Shown in pieces: positions 12,201 to 22,221 of a stretch of DNA of 64,000 nucleotides. The DNA is from Hexactinellida sp. DTS-2022 (Eukaryota > Porifera > Hexactinellida). Position numbers and translations under genes: made by a program. Every line of letters starts with the position of its first letter. Position 1 is the stretch's first letter. The notes beneath the pieces are model-generated. The model did no database searches. It was not told where the DNA came from and saw only the letters and a program-made list of their open reading frames with translations. The stretch spans positions 682,001 to 746,000 of the forward strand of contig JAPNXP010000011.1 in the NCBI GenBank assembly GCA_028753945.1, written 5' to 3'.

Positions 12201-14090
12201 TTAATTCGCTCTGTGTTTAACTTAGAGAAACGGTTCCAATTAGATTATTAGGGTATCGAGTGCGCTGAATTCAAATATGATAGTGAAATTAAATTTAAAT
12301 TAATTATTATAGCAAATAATTTAACTTAATTTATTTTGATGTAAATAATATTGGTGTTAAATTATCTTAGATTAATTAAATATTTATACTAATTATCTAA
12401 ATTTCATTAATCTCAGAAATGATACAAGATAGAAACAAACTTTAAATTTATCAATTGGTCCTTATGGCACGTACCACCTATACAAGTGGATCTTGACACC
12501 TTGAGGTGATGATGACATCGTCAAAAAAATGTATTTTTACAATTTTGTGAATTATATTATTAAAATGGGTTAGTTGGAGTTGGGTGATGACCCAACACTC
12601 ACATAAAAAATGCTGATTCATCACTTATTATATTCTACTGAAACTTGAATATCTTTGAAACGAAGTGAGCAAAATGGAAACTTCCACCACTCTAAGGGTC
12701 GTAGCCTTCTGAAACACCTTTCTGAAATAATTTAACACCTTTATAGTGATGATGACTTGGTGGAAAAAAAATCCAAAATTGCAGCCTGTAACGACAGCAT
12801 GTTCCATTGGAGGCACTATCAATAGACCACCACCAAAATATAGTGCCACCAAATGAACATGCGTCGGCACAGGCTGCAATTTTGGATTATTATTATTGGT
12901 CCGTAGATCCTCCACAGAACAGAGTTTTAGTAACTAAGAACTGAAATTTTCAGGATATGTGTCTCATGAGTTACAGATGTGCACCTGGGGTCACGATTTT
13001 TTATTACATTTTTTTGGACACATTTTTGCACCTGTTTAATATTAGAAAAAGAACAATAAATTGTGCGAGAATATTCAATTTATATGCATTCGATAGAGAA
13101 TTAAATTTTACACCTTTTCACAGTGCACGAATTTTCAAATTGCGCTTCGTTTGTGCCACAATTGAGTTGCAAGTTTCCTTTGTTTACTAACACTTCAGTT
13201 CAATTGAAGTGTTAAATCGAATTCTATTGTTTCAACTTGTAATAATTATATTGATTCAACTTGTGAGATCGAGTAGGCTTCTATTTTCTAATTAAACCTA
13301 AGATTTTACATTCCACAACAACGACAGATTAAGTGATTATATTTATTTCTGCGAGAATATTCTTGCACTGTTAATAGACTGACGTAATTAATTATAATTA
13401 ATTCAGTCAGTATATGACTTATATAGATGCTTCCAATTTGTGTATTAGGGGTTATCGAGTGTGCGGAATTGAAATTTGATTACCAAATTAATTAATTAAT
13501 TATTTATGACAAAATAATTAACTTAATAATTGTAAGTTGACATTGAAATTGGTGTTATATTATAAATAATATTAATAATTATTTATACTAATTAATTAAA
13601 TATCATAAATCTCAGAATTCAAATAAGATAGAAACAAACTTCCAATTTATCAATTGGTCCTTATGGTACGTGCCACCTATACAAGTGGGTATTGACACCT
13701 TGAGGTGATGATGACATCGTTAAAAAATGTGTTTTTACAATTTTGTTAATTCGATATTTATAATGGGTTAGTTGATGTTGGGTGATGACCCAACACTCAC
13801 ATAAAAAATGCTGAGTCATCAGCTATTATATTCTACTGAAACTTGAATATCTCTCAAATGAAGTGAGCTAAATGGAAACTTCCACCACTCTAAGGGTCGT
13901 AGCCTTCTGAAACACCTTTCTGAAATAATTTAACACCTTCAAAGTGATGATGACTTGGCGAAAAAAAAATCCAAAATTGCAGCATGTGCCGACAGCATGT
14001 TTCTTTGGAGGCACTATCAATAAATATCCAACAAAAATTAGTGCCACCAAAGGAACATGCGTCGGCACAGGCTGCAATTTTGGATTTTTT
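9240..14090 (-). repeat. Inverted unit B array (four copies)
   Basis: The unit B landmarks now run in reverse complement. The 'acctttctgaaataatttaa'-type block occurs near 10250, 11510, 12720 and 13915. The copies at about 10510-11560 and 12915-13960 are almost identical to each other and to the forward copy at 6770-7830, so one unit was duplicated after the inverted repeat formed. The first copy (9240-10300) is the most diverged. Confidence 0.87.
10430..12890 (-). repeat. Right arm of the large inverted repeat (partner 5430-7890)
   Basis: Reverse complement of 5430-7890, with the same order of minisatellite copy, unit B, hairpin, unit B and hairpin. Past 12890 the match stops: here the flank is ggtccgtagatcctccacag, whereas the left arm is flanked by the ggatacggaagg form. 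This defines the outer edge. Confidence 0.85.
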
Positions 14091-14285
14091 TAAAGGCAGT
14101 AAGATTAGAACTGGGCCACTATACTATAGTATAGTCGGCACAGTAAAAATAATATTATTAAAGGCAGTAAGATTAGAACTGGGCCACTATACTATAGTAT
14201 AGTCGGCACAGTAAAAATAATATTATTAAAGGCAGTAAGATTAGAACTGGGCCACTATACTATAGTATAGTCGGCACAGTAAAAA
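14090..14285 (+). repeat. Minisatellite block, three copies, end of the array
   Basis: Three 67-bp copies of the palindromic-core unit in the 'aagattagaac' variant, each separated by aaaaataatattatta. The macrosatellite ends here, and sequence after 14285 is unrelated. Confidence 0.9.
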
Positions 14286-14840
14286 TTCGTTTTGGTAAAA
14301 ACTTTCTTCATACAAGTCAGTATATACTTGGATGAAGCGAATTCTGAACAAAATGCAATAAAACCTAGGCTTATACGATTAATATAGCCAAAGTCGAGCA
14401 CTTGTTTTAGGTCCGTTGATTCATGTTGATTTTGTAAAATCAACATTTGACAAAATCGACATAACATATATTCTTATTAGATTTTTGTAAATGTGAAATC
14501 GAAATAAGCATACTTATTTACCAATAATATATCCCCATTCGATAAGACACGAACATAGCACGAACACGATTTGTGTTAATGTCGTATCGTGTTGGGTTAA
14601 AATTTATTGGGAGTTTTGTTATTAATGTTATACAATAGAACAATACTTAAAGCACAGATAATACTGAAGTCAATATAAATATACTACAAATCAAATAATT
14701 AATACAAAAATTTGCATACCTATTTATAGAAACAATTAATTAAAATTACATCTCAAATAAATATATGTAGAGAAAAATCTAATTTCAACTTGCTTCAGTT
14801 ATTAATGGAGCACAATCTCCCATCATTAAATAGTGCTTTC
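14286..14840. other. Non-coding flank with a TIR-element end and a dispersed repeat
   Basis: No gene seen. At 14432-14466 there is one end of the 'tgtcgattttgtcaaa' palindrome element that is complete at 41879-42434. From about 14470 to 14645 the sequence matches 48605-48785 directly (shared landmark gtgttgggttaaaatttatt), marking a dispersed repeat of about 170 bp. The remainder is AT-rich with nothing recognised. Confidence 0.7.
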
Positions 14841-14847
14841 ATTACAC

Positions 14848-15216
14848 CAGGGTTCCGCAAACTTTCATTTATATCAGGCCAAATAATCTTAAGAAATTTT
14901 TCCTCAGGCCGCAAACAATATCGAGAAACTTTCGAAATTTATAACAAAACTATTAAGTTATTGTAATACTAGAACTATACTAATTTCTAAGCAAAAAGTG
15001 CATAAAGGACTCTAGTCAAAACTGTTTACTAGTACATTAATCAGTGTGTAAATGTGTACAGGCCAGTTAATCAGTGTGTAAATGTGTACAGGCCAGATTA
15101 AAATTAGAAATGTCTCTCAGGCCACAGATGATACAAATTTCCATTGGGCTATCAGGCCACACATAATGTTGTTCCAGGCCGCATGCGGCCTGAAAAATCT
15201 AGTTTGCGGAACCCTG
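14848..15216. mobile_element. hAT-type MITE, 369 bp, with perfect 8-bp TSD
   Basis: Ends are cagggttccgcaaact and agtttgcggaaccctg, an inverted repeat. The flanks are cattacac on both sides (14840-14847 and 15217-15224), an exact 8-bp target duplication as expected for the hAT superfamily. The interior repeats 'caggcc' many times and has a 34-bp tandem duplication around 15030-15096. There is no transposase, so it is non-autonomous. Confidence 0.93.
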
Positions 15217-15291
15217 CATTACACTAAATTAGAATTTGTTGGCCCAAATGTATTTAGAATACAAGTTTGAAATTTAACCAAACACAATAGA

Positions 15292-15665
15292 GGCGGCGTT
15301 TTTCTAAACGAACGAATATTCGAATATTCGTTAGTTTGGGTGACTAAGCATTAAATCATTTTCAAGATACTTTTTTTTTTTAATAGGTTTTTGTTAATTG
15401 TAATACAAATGGTTTGATAATAGTTACAAAGTGTATTAGACACAAGTTAACTAATAATAATCTAGTTTAGGTAGGAATTTATATTTACGATCACTCCAAG
15501 CAAAACAAAAGTCAGGTTGTTGTCCAACAGTAGTCTACGAATATTTGTTTCAATTAAATATTCGTCCATACAAATATTCGTTTCGAAATGAATATTCGTT
15601 TGGAAACGAACGAAAATTCGTTCAATCATTTCGAACGAATATTCGAATATTCGTTTCAGCCCTAC
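15292..15665. mobile_element. Degenerate MITE with GAATATTCG-rich ends
   Basis: The ends carry repeated cgaatattcgaatattcg and finish cgtttcagccct. The better preserved partner at 54894-55265 shows matching inverted termini starting agggctgaaacgaatattc. No target duplication could be defined. Confidence 0.6.
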
Positions 15666-16440
15666 ACATAATACAAATATTTGGTAGTGTAATTCATTTA
15701 AGTATAAGTGTAGATTTACATCTTAGACGAGCGAGCGGAGCGAGAGATAAAAACATTTGGGTGTCCAGGGATCTTGGCCAATGTACAGGGGGAAATGGAG
15801 CCTCGTACAGGGATGGATCATAGGAATGAAATAGGTACAGAGTGTTTTACCAGGTGGAATTGCCCCGGGGCGAGGATTTTACATGCATTGCCCCCTATGG
15901 CCTCCCTATGGCGACGTCCCTGAATTATCTGAAGTACATAAGAGTGTTAGGATAACTCACTTGCTGTGTTAACTAGCAACGTAGTGTATAGATAGTTATG
16001 TCGAATAATTGTTACACTTCAGATTTGTCTATTTATCGATTTATTAGAGAATATTTCTTAGTTCTAATTCAATAAATTATAGCTAATAAACTAACATATT
16101 TATACACTACTATAAATACATCTGCCTACAAGAGCTGGAAGTTGACCAATGGAATATCAGTTACAGAGCGTACTGTATAATCACTCCATAAGCAGATTCC
16201 TATCCTAACTGTGATAGTTGAATCTGATTTAATTAAACTATTTTATTGTTGTTTATTAGTACAGTCAGGTTCTTTTATTATGAACATTCAAGAGGGACCA
16301 AAAATTGTGTTCATAATACTAGTGAGTATATGTGAAGACATTTATTAAATGAGTACAAATTATTATTTGATGTATTAAAAATTTAACACTAATATACAGT
16401 TAAATTTTAATATTTCTAATAATTTTGTTTTCTTTAGACC
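15666..16440. other. Dispersed repeat fragment and non-coding flank
   Basis: 15680-15926 matches pieces of the 799-bp element at 57812-58610 (gagcgag run, gtacaggggg, ccccggggcgagga, and the terminal gcgacgtccctg). It is a truncated copy of that family. From 15930 to 16440 nothing coding is seen. A repeat beginning acagtcaggttctttta at about 16260 recurs near 37556 and, inverted, near 54298. Confidence 0.65.
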
Positions 16441-16450
16441 ATTATTTCAG

Positions 16451-16511
16451 GATCCAAATCGAATGTAGGATCCAGCCAAAATCTCAACATTTAGCGAATT
16501 ATGCAAGATGA
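16451..16511 (+). pseudogene. Terminal-exon remnant, deleted copy of 54001-54107
   Basis: After a good acceptor (ctttagaccattatttcag) the sequence matches the exon at 54001-54107, but about 46 bp in the middle are missing. The deletion joins 'aatcgaat' to 'gtaggatccagcc' and shifts the frame. It belongs to the same unidentified gene and lies about 590 bp upstream of the membrane-protein gene, in the same orientation. Confidence 0.55.
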
Positions 16512-17101
16512 TTAATATTGTGAATCACTAACTTTGTAATACGTAATGCCAATATGATTTGATATGTATACATTTATCACAATACAGTGAATGATTAGTT
16601 TGTTAGTTTGTTTTTCGGCTAATGACAAATAAATCACGTTCTATAGCTACAAAATATTTTATCAAATCATTCTTCAAATCATTTCTTGATGGAGGTAATT
16701 AACTTAATTAACTTAAAGTTAATGTAATATCAAAGGAATAACAACCATGTATACTATGTCACTAGGTAGATACATCAATAGAGCACTGCAAAATTTTTAA
16801 GGAGAGATTAGTTCTCGATTAAAACGTACTAAATAGGCTAATTTAGGGAGATATACGTATATAAATGTATACGTATTCATTGAAACTTACTTTACCAATA
16901 TTCATTTCTAATTATTAATGATAAATTAAATGGACATAAATTAATTTTATGTAATCTCTAATATAAATCTTATAGGGAAATATACATACATTTAAGCATT
17001 AGATAAACCATAAAAGAAACAATATTGCGCTCATATCAAAAGTCTAAACTACTATAAATATTGACTAATATTACTGAAATATATTAATAAACTTGTTTAT
17101 A

Positions 17102-18224
17102 ATGGAATTAAAGATTTCTAACTCTTCGGCGAACCAAGAAATTCATTTTGTTTTGAATGAAATATCATCAATAACCATGTATGTCCTTTTTATCATCTTT
17201 GTTAGTCTTTGTATTCAATCGTTCATTTGGTCAATATATGTATTGAATAGACTTATTCAAGAGAGAAAGCATCTGAAGCACATTAAAGAATTGAAAAATC
17301 ATATACATGAACAAGCATGGTTGACAAAGATAAAAAATAGTAATAGGAAAATAGTAAAAAACAAATCTTTGTTCATAATTTGTAGCATAGAATGGATTTT
17401 TATGTTCGCATTATTATTTAAAGTGCTATACACCATGAGGTTTGCTACTCTAAACATTAACACTCAAATTTCTTCTGACATTTCAAATACCCTGTATGAG
17501 ATTTGTAATAGGGATTTTTTGTTAAGGTGGGGGCTAATTTTTTCGAAACAATGTTAGTTTTACTTCTAACTGTGATTCGAATATTAACAGAATATCTTTG
17601 CGAAATATACAGCTACTATCCAGACACATTATTCAAATTCAATACTGCTTTTAAATACAACGCTGTAGTGTTGATGCTCATCTTTCTTCTTGGCCTAATT
17701 CGAATTACAATTTGTATTCATTGGGTATTGATCTGTATTTGTATGATATATGAATTTGTCTGTTACACAAAACAACGAGAATGTTATGTAATTTGTTATA
17801 CAAACGGTACTTCGATGCTAAAATACATGAATATCAATCTAAATTTGTGGTCCGGTACTACAGATTAGCATATTTGGAATTCAAATTTGGCTTATATATA
17901 CTAGTGACATCATTCTTTATACACATTATAAGCTTTATCCTACTATTTGTATTATGTCTATTTAGAATAATACTCTCTTCTCCAATTAATTGGATTCAAG
18001 TGCTACTTGTGAATGCCGAGATTGTAGACTCAAATTCATTCTCTCGACTTTATCAACAACGATTTACAATATTTAAAGATGTGTGTAATGTTATTGAATT
18101 AGTATGTATATGTATTGCATACTGTCTCCTTGTTGTACCTTATGGTCTTGTGTCTCTCAAGTTTTCTATCTTTGGAGTAAAAGCAAGAGTAGAGAAGAGA
18201 CGAGAAATCCTAATCATGAATTAA
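17102..18224 (+). pseudogene. Multi-pass membrane protein gene, broken by two 1-bp deletions
   Basis: I do not recognise the family. The start ATG at 17102 follows an AT-rich leader. The product begins MELKISNSSAN with an N-glycosylation sequon, followed by about seven hydrophobic stretches: VLFIIFVSLCIQSFIWSIYV, then a long basic loop, LFIICSIEWIFMFALLF, FFETMLVLLLTVI, VVLMLIFLLGLIRITIC, YILVTSFFIHIISFILLF and VIELVCICIAYCLLVV. This resembles a 7-TM receptor-like layout, but no receptor motif is seen. Compared with the sister copy on the minus strand (52256-53427), one T is missing from a T-run near 17515 and one G near 17769, splitting the reading into three frames. The C-terminus ends earlier (ILIMN) than the sister's. 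Assembly error is possible but less likely, since the sister has a different lesion. Confidence 0.7.
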
Positions 18225-18329
18225 TTCGTAAATGATCAATAATAATAATATGTACTATAATAGACGTTTGTTGTATTTATCTCATTAATGTTTTATTTGT
18301 ATTAGTTGAGTGTTAACCTTTATTAATTG

Positions 18330-20090
18330 CTGTCGGCACAGGCTGCGATTTTGGATTTTTTTTCTCCATGTCATCATCACTATGAAGGTGTTTAACTATT
18401 TCAGAAAGGTGTTTCAAAAGGCAACGACCCTTAGTGAGTTGGAAGTTTCGTTTTAGCTCACTTCATTTCAAAGGTATTCTAGTTTCAGTAGAATATAATT
18501 AGTGATGAGTCAGCATTTTTATGTGCGTGTTGGGTAATCACCCAACACCAACCAACCCATTCGCAAAAAAGAATTCTCAAAATTGTAAAAACACATTTTT
18601 TTTACGATGTCGTCATGTCAGGACCCATTTGTAGAGGTGTTACGTGGCATAAGGATCAATTGATAAATTGGAAGTTTGTTTCTATCTTGTATCATCTCTG
18701 AGATTTATGATATTTAATTAATTAGAATAAATAATTATAAATATTATTTATATTATAATATGACCCCAATTTCAAAGTCAACTTACAATTATTAAGTTAA
18801 ATTATTTTGTCATAAATACTTAATTAATTAATTTGTCTATCAAATTTCAATTCCGCACACTCGATAACCCCTAATAAACAAATTGGAAGCATCTATATAA
18901 GTCAAATACTTACGTAATAAATTATAACTAATTACGTCAGTATATTAACAGTGCAAGAGTATTCTTGCAGAAGGAAATATAATCACATAATCTGTCGTTG
19001 TTATGAAATACATAATCTTAGTTTTCAAAGGGAAAATAGAAGGCTACCCGATCTCACAACTCGAATCAATATAATAATAACGAGTTGAAACAATAGAATT
19101 AGATTTAACACCTTCAATTGAACTTAAGTGTTAGTAAACAAAGGAAATTTGTAACTCAATAGTGGCACAAACTAAGGTAAATTTGAGAATTCGTGCACTG
19201 TGAAAAGGTGTAGAATTAAATTCTCTATCGAATGCATATAAATTGAATATTATCGCACTATTTATTGTGCTTTTTCTAACATTAAACAAGTGCAAAAATG
19301 TGTGCAAAATTTTTTAATCAAAAATCGTGACCCCAGGTGCACATCTGCAACCCATGAGACACATATCCAGAAAATTTGGGCTCTTAGTTAATTAAACTCT
19401 GTTCTGTGGAGTGGCTACGAAGAATAATAATAATAATAAAATCCAAAATTGCAGCCTGTGCTGACGCATGTTCCTTTGGTGGCAATATATTTTGTTGGTT
19501 GTTCATTGATAGTGCCTCCAAAGAAACATGCTGTCGGCACAGGCTGCAATTTTTGATTTTTTCGCCATGTCATCATCACTATGAAGGTGTTAAAAAATTT
19601 CAGAGAGGTGTTTCGGAAGACAACCTCCCTTATAGTGGTGGAAGTTTCGCTTTAGCTCACTTAATTTCAGAGTTATTCAAGTTTTCAGTCAGTGTAATAG
19701 GTAATTAGTTATCATTTTTGATAATCGTGATGGGTAATCACCCAAAACCAACCGACCCATTTGAATTATATAATTCACAAAATTGTGAAAACACATTTTT
19801 TTTACGATGTCATCAACACCTCAAGGTGTCAAGACCCATTGGTAGAGGTGTTACGTGGCATAAGGATCAATTGATAAATTGGAATTTTGTTTCTATCTCG
19901 TATAATCTCTGAGATTTATGATATTTAATTAATTAGTATAAATAATTATTAGTTTATTAATAATTTAACACCATTATTATGTACAGCAAATTGAATGAAG
20001 TTCAATTATTTGCAATTATTATTAATTTAAATTTTAATTTCACTATCATATTTGAATTCAGCGCACTCGATAACCCCAAAAATCTAATTG
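18330..20090 (+). repeat. Unit B sequences with one full hairpin, insertion in the left arm
   Basis: Begins with a half hairpin (ctgtcggcacaggctgcgat, 18332-18351), then a full unit B body to about 19420, a full hairpin at 19438-19562, and another partial unit B to about 20070. The right arm of the inverted duplication lacks it, so it either inserted after duplication or was lost there. No gene. Confidence 0.8.
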
Positions 20091-20479
20091 GACCACTGCA
20101 CTATTTCCAATTTTGTCATAGTATTAGGTATTAACACACTTTACAATAGCCATAATCACATAGTACAGTAGATGCCGGATATAATACACCGGTTATAAGA
20201 ACATTACGGTTATAAGAACATTATATACAGTTCTAGACGATGTCCACTGTAGAGAAATCGGAAATTATGGTAAGCATTATTACCCTACGATCGTATATAT
20301 TACCAAAAAGCACTCGAAAATTAGAATATCTTCAAAGTGATTTATAAAACTATGCGGTTATCAAATAATGAGAATATGATACTGAGATGCCCTCCGCACG
20401 CATTCCAAATAGACTTCTTATGAACCTCAAATAGTATAACGATATCATTAACAGTGGCTGTATATATTCCATAACAACT

Positions 20480-20812
20480 ACTTAAGTACTCTCAATGATC
20501 CTTATCTATTGAATTGCCTCAAAAATATTTTAGTTACATAAACTAGTTATAATATGTAGACAAATGCAACACAATCTGAAATAGGAATTATATAATTGAT
20601 GAAATTTAATTGATAAGTAAATATTTATAATTTGACCGCGTTAATTCGGAAATAATTTTTGAAAAATATTGATCTGCTATCAGTCTATAATGATTTTTGC
20701 AACTAAAGATCCAGAAATAAATTACTTTAAAATTCTCCATCATATGTAGTAGTTTAGCTGTACGGATAATACATAGGAAACAAACTACTAACAAAGTAAT
20801 TGTATGTAATTA
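20480..20812. other. Non-coding AT-rich gap
   Basis: About 330 bp between the end of the inverted-duplication arm and the next MITE. No open coding region, repeat landmark or RNA gene is recognised. Confidence 0.5.
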
Positions 20813-21266
20813 CAGTGGAACTCGCTTAGTACGTACTCGGCTTGAGAGGTACTCTCGGAGAATACGTACTGTTCTCTAATAACCGATTTTTCCTCCAATT
20901 CTGATCCATTATAAATGATGCGGTTAATACGTACTCTGATAAGAAGTACCAAATTCTATTCCCAAGTAAAATATGTATTCATTTTATTTCGGTTGATATA
21001 TACTTTAGCAGACTCTAGAAAACTATCAGAAAAACTCAGTTAATATTTTGATTAAGTGAGTACGTGACAACTAAAATACTTTCATCTTATCGTTAATTTT
21101 GTTGAAGACCTGAAATTGAATATCTAACATCGCATTCATCTCATTGAACAATTCAGTATTTCGACCTGTGGATAATGCGTATGGATAAGACGTACCTCGC
21201 TTAGTACGTACTTTTTCTTGTTTCCCAGGGTGGCACGTGTTAAGTACTATTAACCGAGTTCTACTG
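20813..21266. mobile_element. Tc1/mariner/pogo-type MITE, 454 bp, TA target
   Basis: Ends are cagtggaactcgcttagtac and ccgagttctactg, flanked by TA on each side (20811-20812 and 21267-21268). Subterminal repeats of 'tagtacgtact' occur at both ends. It is a relative of the interrupted element at 40141-41758. No transposase ORF. Confidence 0.82.
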
Positions 21267-22040
21267 TATATAAATTATACATTGATCGTTCAAGACACTT
21301 ATTATGTTTTAACAAAGGAATCTGTAGATCACTGCCAAGAGTGACATAAGAAATTTTTCGAATTACTTTGTAAGCACAGTGTATCGATCCAGTTTATAAT
21401 AACCATTCGGAAGTTTTGCTTGAATATGAAGTTTAATTGCACAAAGATCCTGAAATATTCATATTGTAGTGGTTATAACTTAAAAGTAGGGGTTTCCAAT
21501 TTAATTTGTAGTCTGAATCTTAAATGCTATTTTCAATTCATTTTTCCAGACAATCTACTCAGAATAACAATTTACCCATATTATAAACTGGTGTTGAGTG
21601 TGTATGTTAATTGTTTTGTTAAATAATAGAAAACAAGTCACTAGAAATTGAAACTGACTTCAAACTGACCAAATGTTATACAGTCTGTTCTCTCTAATTG
21701 TCCACTTCTCTAGTAGTTCATTTTTCTAATAGTCCACTTATTTACTTATCCAACTCAACTATTTATATAGGTATTTGTAATAGTCCATATTCTCTAATAG
21801 TCCACTTTGGGCCAATTTCCCACTGGTGGACTATTATAGAGAAAAGTGTGTAATAGGAAAACAAATATACTTAACGAAAATATTTAGTATTTATGTAGCT
21901 ACTATATATATGTGCTATATATATATAGCACAAAAAGTATCAATAGAGCCATTATATAAGCATGACCATTTTACTCATGTGTGATGATGGCTGGCAGGAG
22001 TACACTAGAGGAAACCTAATGTAGCGGCAGTACGGGTAGA
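21267..22040. other. Non-coding leader of the NLR segment; MITE insertion
   Basis: From about 21490 the sequence matches 57085 onward, the second NLR segment. At about 21690-21850 there is an inserted element made of 'taatagtccac' repeats ending 'ggtggactattatagagaa' that the second copy lacks. No coding region recognised. Confidence 0.65.
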
Positions 22041-22100
22041 GCTAGTGAGTGCGTCTACCGGCAGTACGGTGGTAACTAGGGACGCACGGGTGTTGCCTAG

Positions 22101-22150
22101 GTGGTCGAGGGTTACCCTCCTGATGAGTCCATGGAATGGGACGAAACCAC
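22101..22150 (+). ncRNA. Hammerhead ribozyme (HHR1), open stem III
   Basis: All core elements are in place. The 5' strand of stem III is GTGGT (22101-22105), followed by the cleavage-site C at 22106, giving triplet GTC. Stem I is GAGGG/CCCTC (22107-22111 with 22115-22119) with loop TTA. The invariant CTGATGA is at 22120-22126. Stem II is GTCC/GGAC (22127-22130 with 22139-22142) with loop ATGGAATG. GAAA is at 22143-22146, and its last A starts the 3' strand of stem III, ACCAC (22146-22150). Stem III can extend across a bulge, because ACGGGT upstream pairs with ACCCGT at 22151-22156 (with its neighbours). It lies about 70 bp upstream of the NLR start on the same strand. Cleavage activity is inferred from the fold, not shown. 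Confidence 0.85.
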
Positions 22151-22221
22151 ACCCGTCACGAGTTGTTCTCGGTGGGTCGGAGATCGGCTCATCACATAAT
22201 TCTCTGGCATATCACAATGTC

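Larger units (their letters stand above)
15290..20480 (+). repeat. Left arm of an inverted segmental duplication (partner 51015-55265)
   Basis: 15290-18330 matches the reverse complement of about 52200-55250, and 20090-20480 matches the reverse complement of about 51015-51410. The shared content is a GAATATTCG-rich MITE, a 'gagcgagcggagcgag' repeat, a terminal exon, the multi-pass membrane gene and a 'cggttataagaacat' repeat. The piece 18330-20090 (unit B sequence) is present only here, and 51410-52200 is present only in the partner. Divergence is visible as point changes and small indels. Confidence 0.88.
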
